Source: Desulfobacteraceae bacterium (GTDB taxonomy: Bacteria > Desulfobacterota > Desulfobacteria > Desulfobacterales > SURF-15). Taken from it: a stretch of 40,400 nucleotides of DNA. A program made the translations under genes and the position numbers. Where the stretch lies: positions 1 through 40,400 of the forward strand of contig QZKK01000105.1 of assembly GCA_003599475.1 (NCBI GenBank), written 5' to 3'. The notes under the pieces were generated by a model. It made no database searches. It saw only the letters and a list, made by a program, of their open reading frames with translations, and was not told where the DNA came from. This document shows, piece after piece, positions 1 through 9,319 of this stretch (within the stretch, counting starts at the first letter, position 1; the number at the start of each line of letters is the position of its first letter).

Positions 1-20
1 ACGGTAGAGGGTAAAGGGAG

Positions 21-183
21 AAATCACAAATTCCAAGCTCCAAATCCCAAACAATAAGACGAAATAATCAAACAAAGAAATACTCAAACAAAGCGAAACT
101 ATCAGTAATTTTTTGGTTGGATTTCATTTGAATATTGGAATTTGAATATTATTTGAAATTTGATGCTTGTGTACTTGGAATTT
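21..183. repeat. AT-rich foldback intergenic repeat, left copy
   Basis: Two convergent blocks (21-58 and about 131-183) carry related AATTCCAAG/CTTGGAATT motifs and form a foldback element. Positions 157-183 are identical, as reverse complement, to 2645-2671 (27 nt). Positions 21-58 match the reverse complement of 2839-2876 with 2 mismatches in 38. The element therefore recurs in inverted orientation beyond the RNase P RNA gene. No protein is encoded. The repeat family and its mobility are unknown. Confidence 0.75.
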
Positions 184-196
184 CCTGATTTTGATG

Positions 197-219
197 TGCA
201 ACGATTTCAACGTGTAACG
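197..219. repeat. short copy of the CGTTGAAAT-type repeat overlapping the ispD stop
   Basis: On the minus strand this stretch reads as a fragment of the same degenerate 9-mer array seen at 30545-30657. Sixteen bases (199-214, reverse complement) are identical to 30593-30608. The ispD stop codon (207-209) lies inside it, so the last few IspD residues appear to be encoded by repeat sequence. Confidence 0.5.
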
Positions 220-902
220 CTCAAGATCGCTTCCGCCATCTGCAGGTCTTCGGGCGTGGTGATTTTGATGTTGAAACGGCTTCCCGGTACGATCCTGACC
301 GCCTCCCCCATCTGCTCCACCAGCAAAGCATCATCGGTCCCCCTCACGCCGGATCGCCGGGCGGCTTCGTGCGCTCTGCGGATCAGCTCATACCGAAAAG
401 CCTGAGGGGTTTGGGCAATCCAAAGAGTTTCCCGATCCAGAGTCCTTTCGACGGCTCTTGCCTCCGGTGCAGCCGTTTTTTTAACCGTTTCCGTAACGCG
501 GGTGGCGGCAATGCACGCACCGAAATGCTTTGCGGTTTCAATGCACTCCGCAACGGTTTCAGGATCGACGAAAGGGCGAACCCCATCATGGATGAGCACG
601 ATTCCGCCGAATTTCTCGGCCGCCAGCAAACCATGATAGACTGAGTCCTGCCGTTCTTTGCCGCCTCCGACCAGGACGACTTTTTCACCGAAGGAAAGCG
701 GCGTGAGAATCCGCTCTCTGCAGAATGCGAAATCCTCTTCAGGAACGACGAGAAAAACGCGATCGAACCGCCGGCATCGATCAAGCGCCTGCAGGGTGAT
801 GCCCAAGATGGACCTGCCTGCCAGTGCGATATACTGCTTGCGGATGGTTGCCCCCATCCGCTTTCCCTTGCCGGCGGCCACAACGATTCCCGATACCATC
901 AT
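207..902 (-). CDS. ispD: 2-C-methyl-D-erythritol 4-phosphate cytidylyltransferase IspD
   Basis: IspD couples CTP to 2-C-methyl-D-erythritol 4-phosphate in the cytosolic MEP isoprenoid pathway. The protein begins MVSGIVVAAGKGKRMG, the nucleotide-binding glycine-rich start of the family, followed by the KQY motif, LIHDGVRPFV, the TLDRETLWIAQTPQAF block and GTDDALLVEQMG with a late KITTPEDL. The open frame runs further upstream, but that part reads through the neighbouring gene and has no IspD similarity. I therefore start at the ATGATG pair at 902, giving about 231 residues, the usual length. That ATG overlaps the TGA of the upstream HPr-domain gene, so translation is probably coupled. The C-terminal few codons fall in a dispersed repeat. 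Confidence 0.93.
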   Translation of the reverse strand: MMVSGIVVAAGKGKRMGATIRKQYIALAGRSILGITLQALDRCRRFDRVFLVVPEEDFAFCRERILTPLSFGEKVVLVGGGKERQDSVYHGLLAAEKFGGIVLIHDGVRPFVDPETVAECIETAKHFGACIAATRVTETVKKTAAPEARAVERTLDRETLWIAQTPQAFRYELIRRAHEAARRSGVRGTDDALLVEQMGEAVRIVPGSRFNIKITTPEDLQMAEAILSVTR

Positions 903-2212
903 CGGAGGTAGCTGAGTTCCTGGGGCAATGGAATCCCCTTTCCCATCGTATCTTCTCCGTAGTTTACGCTGGCCAGAATTCGGATGTCCTTCAGCGCACG
1001 CATGTCTCCTTCGAAGATCACCTTCTGCAGGTTTTCCTTTTGGATCTTTCCCCCCGCCCACTGGAGGTCGAGGACGCTGCTGGCGTCGAATCGATCGTGA
1101 TCGACGCACAATTCCACCTGGCCCCCGTAATGTTGAACGATTTTTGCGACCAGCAGGCTGGGCCTTGCATGGAAGCCGAGTTTGACGGGTATACCGACGG
1201 TGATTTTACCCCGTTCGATGTTTTCGTTGAGTATTTTACGGGCGACATCCCTTCCGCAGGTCAGAAAATGACAGACGTAGTAGAGGCCGTAGTTGATGGT
1301 GCGGTCAAGAAGCGTTTCCGGATCAATCAATTCGGCGAGTCTGTTCTGGACCGTCTGGTAGATATTCTTATAGCCTGCTTCGTAGAGGTGCCGCTCGTAG
1401 AAATGCAGCAGGCGGCCCATGATCTGAAGCAGGTGGAAGACGACAGAGAAATGGCCCCTCAACTGCTTCAGCTCACGATTGCCGAATCGGTATCCCCCAT
1501 GGATGACGTAAGTGTCGAAGGACGATTGAAGATTATGCACAAGCATTTCGAATCGCCGGATCTCAACCTCGTTGATCTTCTCCGGAACGATGGCTTTGAT
1601 CTCGGCAATGCCGAGAGGCCTGTAGAAGCCAAGCTGGTCGAAATTTGAAGCGATCGATAAAAACTCACTGGCAATCTTGACGATATTTTTCTTGTGCTGG
1701 TCCCGGTCTTCATCATCGATATCCCCGCCTAAAATCTCACCCGAGGCAATTCCGGGAAAATCTGAAAACGTGAACTCCTCATCCGGAATCGGTATCATCA
1801 GTCTTTCGGCCTCCTTCAGAATAACAGGAGAAAGTTGTGCCAAAGCCCGGGTGATAAAATGATGGGTCTTTCGGCCTTCCGCTTGAAATTTTTCCGTGTC
1901 GCCGAGATCATAGAAGGAAAGCCGTGTTTCGATATGCTGCTGTGAGTAACCTCCGAGGCTCAGATGTCTGACGGCGGCGGTAAGCTCCCGGTAAAAATAC
2001 CAGGCTTTATTGCTTTTCGCTCCGTGATAATCGAGAAAGTCTTCCAGCAACTGAGAAGAGGAAATCAGAGTTGTGTAAAGCTTCTGCGGATAGATGTTTT
2101 GCTTGTAGGGACTTTTGAAGAGATATTTGCAGCACTTCAGATATTCTCTGGAAAAGACACGGGCCTTTTCTTGAAAGGTGATTTTGCATACGGATTGATC
2201 GCAATCGATCAC
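899..2212 (-). CDS. HPr-domain protein with a large uncharacterised N-terminal region
   Basis: The last roughly 100 of 437 residues form a PTS HPr-like domain: VGIPVKLGFHARPSLLVAKI carries the HARPS phosphorylation motif with His348, followed by a DASSVLDLQWAGGKI segment resembling the HPr Ser-46 region. The first 330 residues are mostly helical and I do not recognise them. HPr accepts phosphate from enzyme I or is a target of HPr kinase; a fused form suggests a regulatory rather than sugar-transport role, which is inference. The start is GTG at 2212 with an AGGAG Shine-Dalgarno about 9 nt upstream. The gene lies 31 nt after the RNase P RNA and overlaps ispD by 4 nt, so the three are probably one transcript. 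No other PTS gene is in the window. Confidence 0.8.
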   Translation of the reverse strand: MIDCDQSVCKITFQEKARVFSREYLKCCKYLFKSPYKQNIYPQKLYTTLISSSQLLEDFLDYHGAKSNKAWYFYRELTAAVRHLSLGGYSQQHIETRLSFYDLGDTEKFQAEGRKTHHFITRALAQLSPVILKEAERLMIPIPDEEFTFSDFPGIASGEILGGDIDDEDRDQHKKNIVKIASEFLSIASNFDQLGFYRPLGIAEIKAIVPEKINEVEIRRFEMLVHNLQSSFDTYVIHGGYRFGNRELKQLRGHFSVVFHLLQIMGRLLHFYERHLYEAGYKNIYQTVQNRLAELIDPETLLDRTINYGLYYVCHFLTCGRDVARKILNENIERGKITVGIPVKLGFHARPSLLVAKIVQHYGGQVELCVDHDRFDASSVLDLQWAGGKIQKENLQKVIFEGDMRALKDIRILASVNYGEDTMGKGIPLPQELSYLR

Positions 2213-2243
2213 TTGGATTTCTCCTGTCCACGGGCGATTGAAA

Positions 2244-2638
<395 letters not shown>

Positions 2639-2644
2639 ACTTTA

Positions 2645-2876
2645 AAATTCCAAGTACACAAGCATCAAATTCCAAACAATAATCAATATTTCAAATATTC
2701 AATAATCAAACGGCAGGTTCTGTGATCGATTGGTTGAGCCGTTGAGTGGCCGCCCTCCGTTTTTCTCTTGCCGTGATGTCATTCGTCATCCGGCTCTGTC
2801 TGGTTTGGTTTGAATATTTTTTCATTTGATTGTTTTTTCTTATTGTTTGGAATTTGGTGCTTGGAATTTGTGATTT
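2645..2876. repeat. AT-rich foldback intergenic repeat, right copy
   Basis: This is the inverted counterpart of the element at 21-183: block 2645-2671 matches 157-183 and block 2839-2876 matches 21-58, both as reverse complements. It fills most of the 295-nt space between the RNase P RNA gene and the zinc-ribbon gene. The central part (about 2710-2800) is not clearly repeated, and I see no gene in it. Confidence 0.75.
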
Positions 2877-2933
2877 CCTTTTCTCTTTCCTTATTTCCCT
2901 CTATCCTTCTCTCTCTATCCTTCTGTCTCATCG

Positions 2934-3656
2934 CTATCCCAACAGCTCCTTCCAATAGATGATCCGTTGGCAGTGGGGGCAAAACTTCAGATTGTCCAGG
3001 CGCTGAAGTTCGTTATACATCTGGGGGGGGATATTCAGGTGGCACCCCTGGCAAACCGAATTTTGAACTGCTGCAATTGCGATATCGGATTTGCTGCGAA
3101 TTGTCCGATATGTCTTCAACAAGCCTGGAACAACGCTTTCGGCGATCTCCTTCCATTCCGCCTCGAGGGCGGAAAGCCGATTTCTGTTTTCCTCGGATTC
3201 CCGACGGACCGTTTCTCTGTCTTCGCGGATCTGATCCTTCACCCGTTCGTATTCCGCTTTTTTTTGAGTCAGAAACCGTTCGGCCGAATCGATTTCGTCG
3301 AGGCTTCCGATCATTTCATCTTCGATTCGGGAATTGATCTGCTTGATTTCGTCGATCTCCTTGAGCATGGACTGATATTCTTTGTTTGTCTTTACAGCCC
3401 TGAGCTTCTCATTGCTTTTTTTGATCTGGGCAAGATTCACCTCGAGATCCGACTCAAAGCCTCTGTACTTCTTTCTTGCTTCCGACATTCCGGACTCCGC
3501 ACCGGAAATGACCTGCTCGAACTCATGCAGTTCGGCATCCAGAGCTTCGATTTTCCCCGAAATCCCCTCGATCCTGGCCTTGATTCCTTTGATATCGATT
3601 TCGATGGACTGCAGTTTTACAAGAAACATCAGCTGTTCAACGGTAATGGGTTCCAT
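2934..3656 (-). CDS. coiled-coil protein with C-terminal C4 zinc ribbon
   Basis: A 240-residue soluble protein. Residues about 10-185 are charged heptad-type coiled coil (repeated E/K/R with regular I/L), and the C-terminus carries a four-cysteine zinc ribbon, SVCQGCHLNIPP followed by FCPHCQRIIYW. This matches the widespread bacterial C4-type zinc-ribbon family (CT398/HP0958-like), whose members act as adaptors, in some species for flagellar export or RNA binding. The role here is unknown. It lies between the Nif3-like gene and rnpB on the same strand, a neighbourhood I would expect in Desulfobacterota. Confidence 0.85.
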   Translation of the reverse strand: MEPITVEQLMFLVKLQSIEIDIKGIKARIEGISGKIEALDAELHEFEQVISGAESGMSEARKKYRGFESDLEVNLAQIKKSNEKLRAVKTNKEYQSMLKEIDEIKQINSRIEDEMIGSLDEIDSAERFLTQKKAEYERVKDQIREDRETVRRESEENRNRLSALEAEWKEIAESVVPGLLKTYRTIRSKSDIAIAAVQNSVCQGCHLNIPPQMYNELQRLDNLKFCPHCQRIIYWKELLG

Positions 3657-3776
3657 GAATCATCCACTCTCTATATGAATTGAATTCCTGCAGCTCTGCT
3701 TTCAGGAGAGCAGGGAATCACCAGCCATCATTTGCATAACGGAGCATCCCCAAAAAGGCTGCCCACATATCGACGA

Positions 3777-4592
3777 TTATAAAACTACGAACGGATCCTT
3801 TTCAAGCCTGCAGATATCGATGCCGACATTCTCTCCGGCACTCTCCAGGAGTTTACGGATCCGGTCCGCAAGCACATCTTTGATCAAATGCTCCGAGCAG
3901 AAGTGTCCGATATCGATCAGACCGCGGTGAGCCGCTTCCGCTGCCCGCGCATCGTGGTAGCGGAGATCGCCGGTCACGTAGACCTGCGCATCTGAATTCA
4001 GAAACGCATTCAACAGGCTTCCCCCGCTTCCGCTGCATACGGCCGATTTGCAAACGACGAGGCCCGGATCGCCCACCAGACGAAGCGAGCCCAGGCCCAG
4101 TTTCTTTTTTACCGACCGTGCGAATCCGATCAATTCGACCTTTTCCGGAAGGTCACCGATTCTTCCCAACCCCTGCGGAGCCAGGAACGGGCCCTCTTGA
4201 TCTCTCCTGTCGAGCATCTTCAGGTTTTTCAGGCCGATCCGTTCAGCCAGAACATCGTTCAAACCTCCGTCTGCGGCGTCCAGGTTTGTATGGACGCACA
4301 GGATGGAGAGCCGGTGCAGAGCCGCCTTTTCGAGCACAGCCCCGAAAGCCGTATCGAAGGTGAGAGATCGAATCGGATCGAAAATCAAGGGATGGTGGGT
4401 GATCAGGAGACTGACCCCGTCTGCACACGCGGCGGCAACGACTTCAGGCAGCGGATCGAGCGCCACCCGGATGCTCTTTACCGCCCACGCGGAGCTGCCC
4501 AGTTGGAGCCCGATATTGTCCCACTTTTCCGCCAAATCTGCGGGCGCTATCGATTCGACGATTTTGATAATATCCCGAACCGTCAGCGCCAT
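3777..4592 (-). CDS. Nif3-like dinuclear metal centre protein (DUF34)
   Basis: A 271-residue protein of the Nif3/YbgI family, which forms toroidal oligomers holding two metal ions; its physiological reaction is unsettled, and database names such as GTP cyclohydrolase I type 2 homolog are tentative. Metal-ligand motifs are visible: LLITHHPLIF near residue 65, HTNLDAADGGLND near 101, TGDLRYHDA near 208, and GHFCSEH toward the end. The start MALTVRDIIKIVESIAP and the following EKWDNIGLQLG are typical of the family. The gene follows rpoD and the tRNA on the same strand and precedes the zinc-ribbon gene. Confidence 0.92.
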   Translation of the reverse strand: MALTVRDIIKIVESIAPADLAEKWDNIGLQLGSSAWAVKSIRVALDPLPEVVAAACADGVSLLITHHPLIFDPIRSLTFDTAFGAVLEKAALHRLSILCVHTNLDAADGGLNDVLAERIGLKNLKMLDRRDQEGPFLAPQGLGRIGDLPEKVELIGFARSVKKKLGLGSLRLVGDPGLVVCKSAVCSGSGGSLLNAFLNSDAQVYVTGDLRYHDARAAEAAHRGLIDIGHFCSEHLIKDVLADRIRKLLESAGENVGIDICRLEKDPFVVL

Positions 4593-4700
4593 CTTTGTTT
4601 CGCAGTGGTCATCGGTTCACTCCTACCCCTTTTCCCGCTCTTATTTCTTGTCTGGATGGCCTGACGCATGAAAAGGCCGCGGTATCGGATCGAATATGCA

Positions 4701-4773
4701 TGGGCCCACCTGGGTTCGAACCAGGGACCGACCGGTTATGAGCCGGTGGCTCTTCCAGCTGAGCTATGGGCCC
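4701..4773 (-). tRNA. tRNA with CAT anticodon (Met elongator or Ile2)
   Basis: The minus strand folds as a complete cloverleaf: acceptor GGGCCCA/TGGGCCC, D arm TAGCTCAGCTGGAAGAGC, anticodon stem ACCGG/CCGGT around loop CTCATAA, and T arm with GGTTCGAACC. The anticodon is CAT. CCA is not encoded; TGC follows the discriminator A. Lysidine-modified tRNA-Ile2 and elongator tRNA-Met cannot be told apart by eye, but initiator features (an unpaired first base, three G-C pairs in the anticodon stem) are absent. Confidence 0.93.
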
Positions 4774-4789
4774 ACAGCGGACCTCAGAC

Positions 4790-4818
4790 TCTCTAATGCG
4801 GGGACGATGTTTTGTCAA
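4790..4818 (-). promoter_or_regulatory. probable sigma70 promoter of the CAT-anticodon tRNA
   Basis: On the minus strand a perfect TTGACA (4818-4813) is followed after 17 nt by TAGAGA (4795-4790), placing transcription start a few bases before the tRNA 5' end at 4773. It begins just past the rpoD stop codon. The -10 matches consensus at only about 3 of 6 positions. Confidence 0.5.
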
Positions 4819-4824
4819 GCGCGG

Positions 4825-6597
4825 CTACATTTCTATGAAGCTCTTGAGTTTGCGGCTTCGCGTCGGATGCCTCAGCTTGCGCAGCGCCTTCGCTTCGATC
4901 TGCCGGATTCGTTCACGGGTGACGGCAAAATCCTGGCCGACTTCCTCCAGTGTATGATCCGCTTTTTCACCGATGCCGAATCGCATCCGAAGCACCTTTT
5001 CCTCGCGGGGCGTCAGAGTGGCCAAGACCTTGCGGGTCTGTTCGGCAAGATTGAGGCTGACTGCGGCTTCCGAAGGGAGCATAAATTTCTTGTCCTCGAT
5101 AAAATCGCCCAGATGGCTGTCTTCTTCTTCTCCGATGGGAGTCTCCAGCGAGATCGGCTCCCTGGCGATCTTGAGCACCTTTCGGACCTTGTCGACCGGA
5201 ATCTCCATTTTCTGTGCGATTTCTTCCGGGGTGGGTTCCCTGCCCAATTCCTGGACCAGATACCTGGAGGTCCGGATCAGTTTGTTGATGGTTTCGATCA
5301 TGTGAACCGGAATCCGGATCGTTCTCGCCTGATCGGCAATGGCGCGGGTGATCGCCTGGCGTATCCACCAAGTGGCATAGGTGCTGAACTTGTAACCCCG
5401 GCGGTATTCAAATTTATCCACCGCCTTCATCAACCCGATATTCCCCTCCTGAATGAGATCGAGAAATTGAAGTCCACGGTTGGTGTACTTTTTTGCGATG
5501 CTGACGACCAGACGCAGGTTGGCCTTGATCAGCTCGCTCTTCGCGTCTTTTGCGCGGTTCCGCCCCTCATCGACGGCCGATATGATCCTTTTCAAGGTAC
5601 GGTCATCGGCCCGGAGGCGGCATTCCACATCCGAGATCTGCTGATTGACTTTGTTGATTTCCGTATAGAGAATCGTAAGGTCCTCTTTTTCCAAGTCGCA
5701 GCGTTGCTTGGCCCATCGTATGAATTTCTTCTCGGTGTCGATGTTCGACATCAAATCCGCAGGCTGGGACTGTACGGTCTCTGCACACACCGTAATCATC
5801 CGGTTCATGTTTTCGAACAGCTCGATGCCGTCACGGATGGTTTTTTCGATTTTGTCGATGACACTCCCCTCGAGGCGCCAATCCCTCATCAGTTGAAAGA
5901 TTTTGCGGTTGCGCCGGATGATCGCCCGTCTCATGCGGCGCTTTTCCTCAGAGTCGAGGTTTTCTGAAAAGAGCTTTTCCCGATATTCACGATTTTCCAG
6001 GTGGATCTCACGAATGGAACGGATCGTGGCTAAAAAGCTGTCGATCTGCACAACCTCATCGACATAAGTGTCTCCCTCGTCCACATCCCGCAAAACGTGC
6101 TTTGGCCGCAGCGTTCCGATCTCGATCTGCTCTCCGAGCTCAAGAATTTGTTCGACCCCGCTCTGGCTCTCCAGCAGGGCTTTCAGAACTTCCTGTTCGC
6201 CGGACTCGATCTTCTTGGCGATATTGATTTCTCCCTCTCTGCTGAGCAGCGTCACCAGACCCATTTCCCGCAGGTACATTTTGACCGGGTCCGTGACCGT
6301 TCCAAACTCCGCCCCTCCTGCCACATGAACCATCCGGAGGTCTTCCTTCTTCTCCTCTTTTGGTTCCTGCAGCACCACTTTCCGCTTGTCTTCGGCCAGC
6401 ACCTCGATGTCAAGATCGTCGAACATCATCAGGGTTTCATCGATTTGATCCGATGAAAGGACCTCTTCGGGCAGCATCTCGTTGATCTCATCATAGGTAA
6501 GATACCCCTGGTCCCTCCCCTTTTTGATCAGCTCGCTCAGGATCCTTTTATCGATCTGCTTCGGGAGCTTCGGTTTGGTTTCGGAATTTTTCGTCAT
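4825..6597 (-). CDS. rpoD: RNA polymerase primary sigma factor RpoD
   Basis: The housekeeping sigma-70, about 590 residues, directing RNA polymerase to -35/-10 promoters. It has an N-terminal region 1.1 ([20 protein letters not shown]), region 1.2 ([11 protein letters not shown]), a long helical non-conserved insertion, region 2 ending in [20 protein letters not shown], region 3 and a region 4.2 helix-turn-helix ([20 protein letters not shown]). I chose ATG 6597 ([10 protein letters not shown]) because AGGAGG at 6607-6612 lies 9 nt upstream; the frame is open 28 codons further but that part is not conserved-looking. The upstream neighbour dnaG gives the classic dnaG-rpoD macromolecular-synthesis arrangement. 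Confidence 0.97.
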   Translation of the reverse strand: MTKNSETKPKLPKQIDKRILSELIKKGRDQGYLTYDEINEMLPEEVLSSDQIDETLMMFDDLDIEVLAEDKRKVVLQEPKEEKKEDLRMVHVAGGAEFGTVTDPVKMYLREMGLVTLLSREGEINIAKKIESGEQEVLKALLESQSGVEQILELGEQIEIGTLRPKHVLRDVDEGDTYVDEVVQIDSFLATIRSIREIHLENREYREKLFSENLDSEEKRRMRRAIIRRNRKIFQLMRDWRLEGSVIDKIEKTIRDGIELFENMNRMITVCAETVQSQPADLMSNIDTEKKFIRWAKQRCDLEKEDLTILYTEINKVNQQISDVECRLRADDRTLKRIISAVDEGRNRAKDAKSELIKANLRLVVSIAKKYTNRGLQFLDLIQEGNIGLMKAVDKFEYRRGYKFSTYATWWIRQAITRAIADQARTIRIPVHMIETINKLIRTSRYLVQELGREPTPEEIAQKMEIPVDKVRKVLKIAREPISLETPIGEEEDSHLGDFIEDKKFMLPSEAAVSLNLAEQTRKVLATLTPREEKVLRMRFGIGEKADHTLEEVGQDFAVTRERIRQIEAKALRKLRHPTRSRKLKSFIEM

Positions 6598-6718
6598 GTA
6601 TGCACGCCTCCTAAACTTGATGCTTGGACTCGCAGCGCCTTGCCTTTCGGAGGGTTCGTTCCCTCCGGACCTGCCCATCACGGTTCATCTCATGCGAGAC
6701 TTTTCGCCGTTTCTCGTT

Positions 6719-8488
6719 TCAATGTCCCTGCCTGGCCCGCAGTTGCCTTTTTTTCAACAGTTCCAACAGCAACCCATCATCCTTTTCATCCTCAGCAAAT
6801 TTGATCTGCTTGAGCAAATCGTCATTATTCCGCGATTGCATTCTTTCAATCTGTGAAATCAGTTTGAGACAGCCCTCACGGTCCCACAGGTTCGTCTCGA
6901 TGGCCAGACCGGCCGCAACCGATTGCTGCGCCCGGTCATCGAAAGATTGAACGATATCGGATATCGGCTTATCCTTGAAGCGGATGACCGCCTGCCCGAT
7001 CGACTTGAGCACCGGGTCCTCTACACCTTCAATCACCCCGCTTTTCTCGATTTCGGGTATCATTTCCGCAAACTGCAGCATCATCGCAATCAGTTGCCTC
7101 TCGAGCCGAATCCCTTTGCTCTGAAAAGAAGAAGTTGATTCCACAGGAGATTGCAGGGGTCTGGATCGGGATGGATGTGCCGCACTTTTTTCGATCGCCT
7201 CCCGAACCTTCTGCATGATGGCCTTTTCATCGACACCGATCTTTTCTGAAAGCGCTTGGACGTATAAGGATCTGGCGACATCGTCTCGGATCGAACCCAG
7301 CGGGGGCTGCATCTCATCGAGCACTCGCAGTTTTCCCTCGATCGACAGTCCGTATTTTTGGACCGCCGTCTCCATCAGAAACTCCATCATGCCGGAAGCC
7401 CGATCCGCCAATTTCTTGAACTCCGCGCCTCCAAAGCTTAAGATGTAGGTATCCGGGTCGTGCCCGGTGGGCAGGACCAGAATCCTGGCTTCCATCGCTG
7501 CTTGCATGAAGATATCGATGCTGCGGCGGGCGGCGTTGACGCCGGCAGTATCCGAATCGAATACCAGTACCGCTTTTCGTGCATATCCTTTCAGCGTCCT
7601 GACATGGACTTCGCTCAGTGCGGTACCCAGAGTCGCCACGACGTTCTTTATGCCCGCCTGGTAAAGCGCGATCAGGTCGAAATATCCCTCTACAATATAA
7701 ACCGAATCCGTCTCCCTGCAAGCCTGCTTCGCGAGGTTGAGACCATAAAGGGACTTACCTTTGTGGTACACCGGCGATTCAGGCGAATTGAGATATTTTG
7801 GAATCCGATCGTCCATTACACGTCCGCCAAATCCGATGATTCGACCTCCGATATCGCAGATAGGGAATACGATTCGAGCTCGAAATCGATCGTAATATCC
7901 GGATTTTTGTTTGCGTGGCAGAACGAGCCCCGTCTTTTCGGCGAGTGCAAACGGTATCTTTTTTTTCATGAAGAACCGGGCGAGTCGATCCCATTCATCC
8001 GGAGCGAATCCAAGCCTGAAAAGGGAACAGGTCTCCAAGGCCAGCCCTCTTTTCACCAGGTAGTCTCTTGCCGCTTTGCCCCCGTTCGGTTCGCTGAGGC
8101 AGATCTGGAAAAACTCGCCTGCAGCCTGGTTGACCGCAAGCAGCCGCTCCTTTTCATCCATTTGCTGCCGCTGATGCGGATCCATGGATTCGGAAGGGAT
8201 CTCGACTCCGTATCGTTTGGCCAGTCTTTTAACCGCTTCAGGAAACGCAATCGCTTCCTGCTTCATGAGAAATCGGATGGCGTCTCCGCCTTCTCCGCAC
8301 CCGAAGCAGTAGTATATCTGTTTATCCGGACTCACGGTAAACGAGGGGGTTTTTTCCGTATGGAACGGACAGAGCCCAAGATAGTTTCTTCCGGACTTCT
8401 TCAGCAGCACGAATTCGGAAACGATATCTAAAATATCGGCTCGATTCGTGATTTCTGAAATTTTTTCTTGCGGTATAAATGAGGCCAA
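6719..8488 (-). CDS. dnaG: DNA primase DnaG
   Basis: DnaG synthesises RNA primers at the replication fork. The 589 residues show the N-terminal CHC2 zinc-binding domain (CPFHTEKTPSFTVSP then YYCFGCG), the primase core with the TOPRIM signature VYIVEGYFDLIALYQAGI followed by the acidic pair in VLVFDSDTAGVNAARRS, and a divergent helical C-terminal region expected to bind DnaB helicase. The start MASFIPQEKISEITNRADI is standard. It lies 66 nt downstream of hisA and 121 nt upstream of rpoD on the same strand. Confidence 0.96.
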   Translation of the reverse strand: MASFIPQEKISEITNRADILDIVSEFVLLKKSGRNYLGLCPFHTEKTPSFTVSPDKQIYYCFGCGEGGDAIRFLMKQEAIAFPEAVKRLAKRYGVEIPSESMDPHQRQQMDEKERLLAVNQAAGEFFQICLSEPNGGKAARDYLVKRGLALETCSLFRLGFAPDEWDRLARFFMKKKIPFALAEKTGLVLPRKQKSGYYDRFRARIVFPICDIGGRIIGFGGRVMDDRIPKYLNSPESPVYHKGKSLYGLNLAKQACRETDSVYIVEGYFDLIALYQAGIKNVVATLGTALSEVHVRTLKGYARKAVLVFDSDTAGVNAARRSIDIFMQAAMEARILVLPTGHDPDTYILSFGGAEFKKLADRASGMMEFLMETAVQKYGLSIEGKLRVLDEMQPPLGSIRDDVARSLYVQALSEKIGVDEKAIMQKVREAIEKSAAHPSRSRPLQSPVESTSSFQSKGIRLERQLIAMMLQFAEMIPEIEKSGVIEGVEDPVLKSIGQAVIRFKDKPISDIVQSFDDRAQQSVAAGLAIETNLWDREGCLKLISQIERMQSRNNDDLLKQIKFAEDEKDDGLLLELLKKRQLRARQGH

Positions 8489-8554
8489 TGAATCGTACCT
8501 GCCTACGCGAAATGATTTCAGCGCCCGGTCTGTTGACCCGCTTCGTAATCCGCC

Positions 8555-9319
8555 CTAAGAATCGACATGAGAACCGGACTGACGTCCGGCTTCGTTTTCT
8601 TTCAGCCACTTTACGGCGGCCTCAAGATCCAGGGAACCGCTGTAGAGCGCTCTTCCGACGATGACCCCGGCCAATCCGATCCGATGCAGAGGGTATAGCT
8701 TTTTGATATCCTCCAGAGAAGACACCCCGCCGGAGGCGAAAACCGGGATTCGGACCGCCTCGGCCAGACGCCGGGTCTCTTCGATGTTCGGTCCGGTCTG
8801 CATCCCGTCTCGATGGATATCGGTGAAGTTGATTGCCGCCACTCCCGCCTCTTCGAATCTTTTTGCGAACACGACGGCCTCGATATCGGTTGTCTCCGTC
8901 CACCCCTCGATTGCCACGCGGCCGCTGCGTGCATCGATTCCCACGACGATTCTTCCTGGAAAACCGGAGCACAGGCTCTCGACAAGAGAGGGGGTGCGAA
9001 TGGCCTCCGTACCGATGATCACCCTTGCGGCCCCCAGCTCCAGGTACATGCGAGCCGTCTCTTCATTTCGTATCCCGCCTCCGACCTGGACGGAAACCTT
9101 TGTCGCCTCGATGATCTTCCGGATGACGGATCGGTTGCGGGGTTTTTTATCGATCGCCCCGTCCAGATCCACAATATGAATCAGCGAGGCCCCGGCGCTT
9201 TCCCATCTCCGGGCCATCTCGAGCGGATCATTCGCAAAGACTGTTTCAGCATCCATACGGCCCTGAAGGAGCCGAACGCATCTTCCACCCTTTATGTCGA
9301 CTGCCGGAACGATAATCAT
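8555..9319 (-). CDS. hisA: phosphoribosylformimino-5-aminoimidazole carboxamide ribotide isomerase HisA
   Basis: HisA catalyses the Amadori rearrangement of ProFAR to PRFAR in histidine biosynthesis. It is a 254-residue TIM barrel: IIVPAVDIKGGRCVRLLQG with the first catalytic Asp, HIVDLDGA, VQVGGGIR, VGIDARSG, FTDIHRDGMQTGPN with the second catalytic Asp, and VFASGGVSSLEDI as phosphate-binding loop. ATG 9319 overlaps the TGA of the upstream lipoprotein gene by 4 nt; an extended frame exists but overlaps that gene. The MDAETVFANDPLEMA segment fits true HisA rather than HisF. Confidence 0.95.
   Translation of the reverse strand: MIIVPAVDIKGGRCVRLLQGRMDAETVFANDPLEMARRWESAGASLIHIVDLDGAIDKKPRNRSVIRKIIEATKVSVQVGGGIRNEETARMYLELGAARVIIGTEAIRTPSLVESLCSGFPGRIVVGIDARSGRVAIEGWTETTDIEAVVFAKRFEEAGVAAINFTDIHRDGMQTGPNIEETRRLAEAVRIPVFASGGVSSLEDIKKLYPLHRIGLAGVIVGRALYSGSLDLEAAVKWLKENEAGRQSGSHVDS

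Noticed and set aside
824..1648. Long plus-strand open frame opposite the HPr-domain gene
   Set aside because: It is antisense to a recognisable protein with an HPr domain, has no domain of its own and no ribosome-binding site.
4696..5967. 423-codon plus-strand frame across the tRNA and opposite rpoD
   Set aside because: It starts inside a tRNA and mirrors the strongly conserved rpoD; the composition is that of a shadow frame.
7460..8431. Plus-strand frame opposite dnaG
   Set aside because: Antisense of the primase core; no protein family features.
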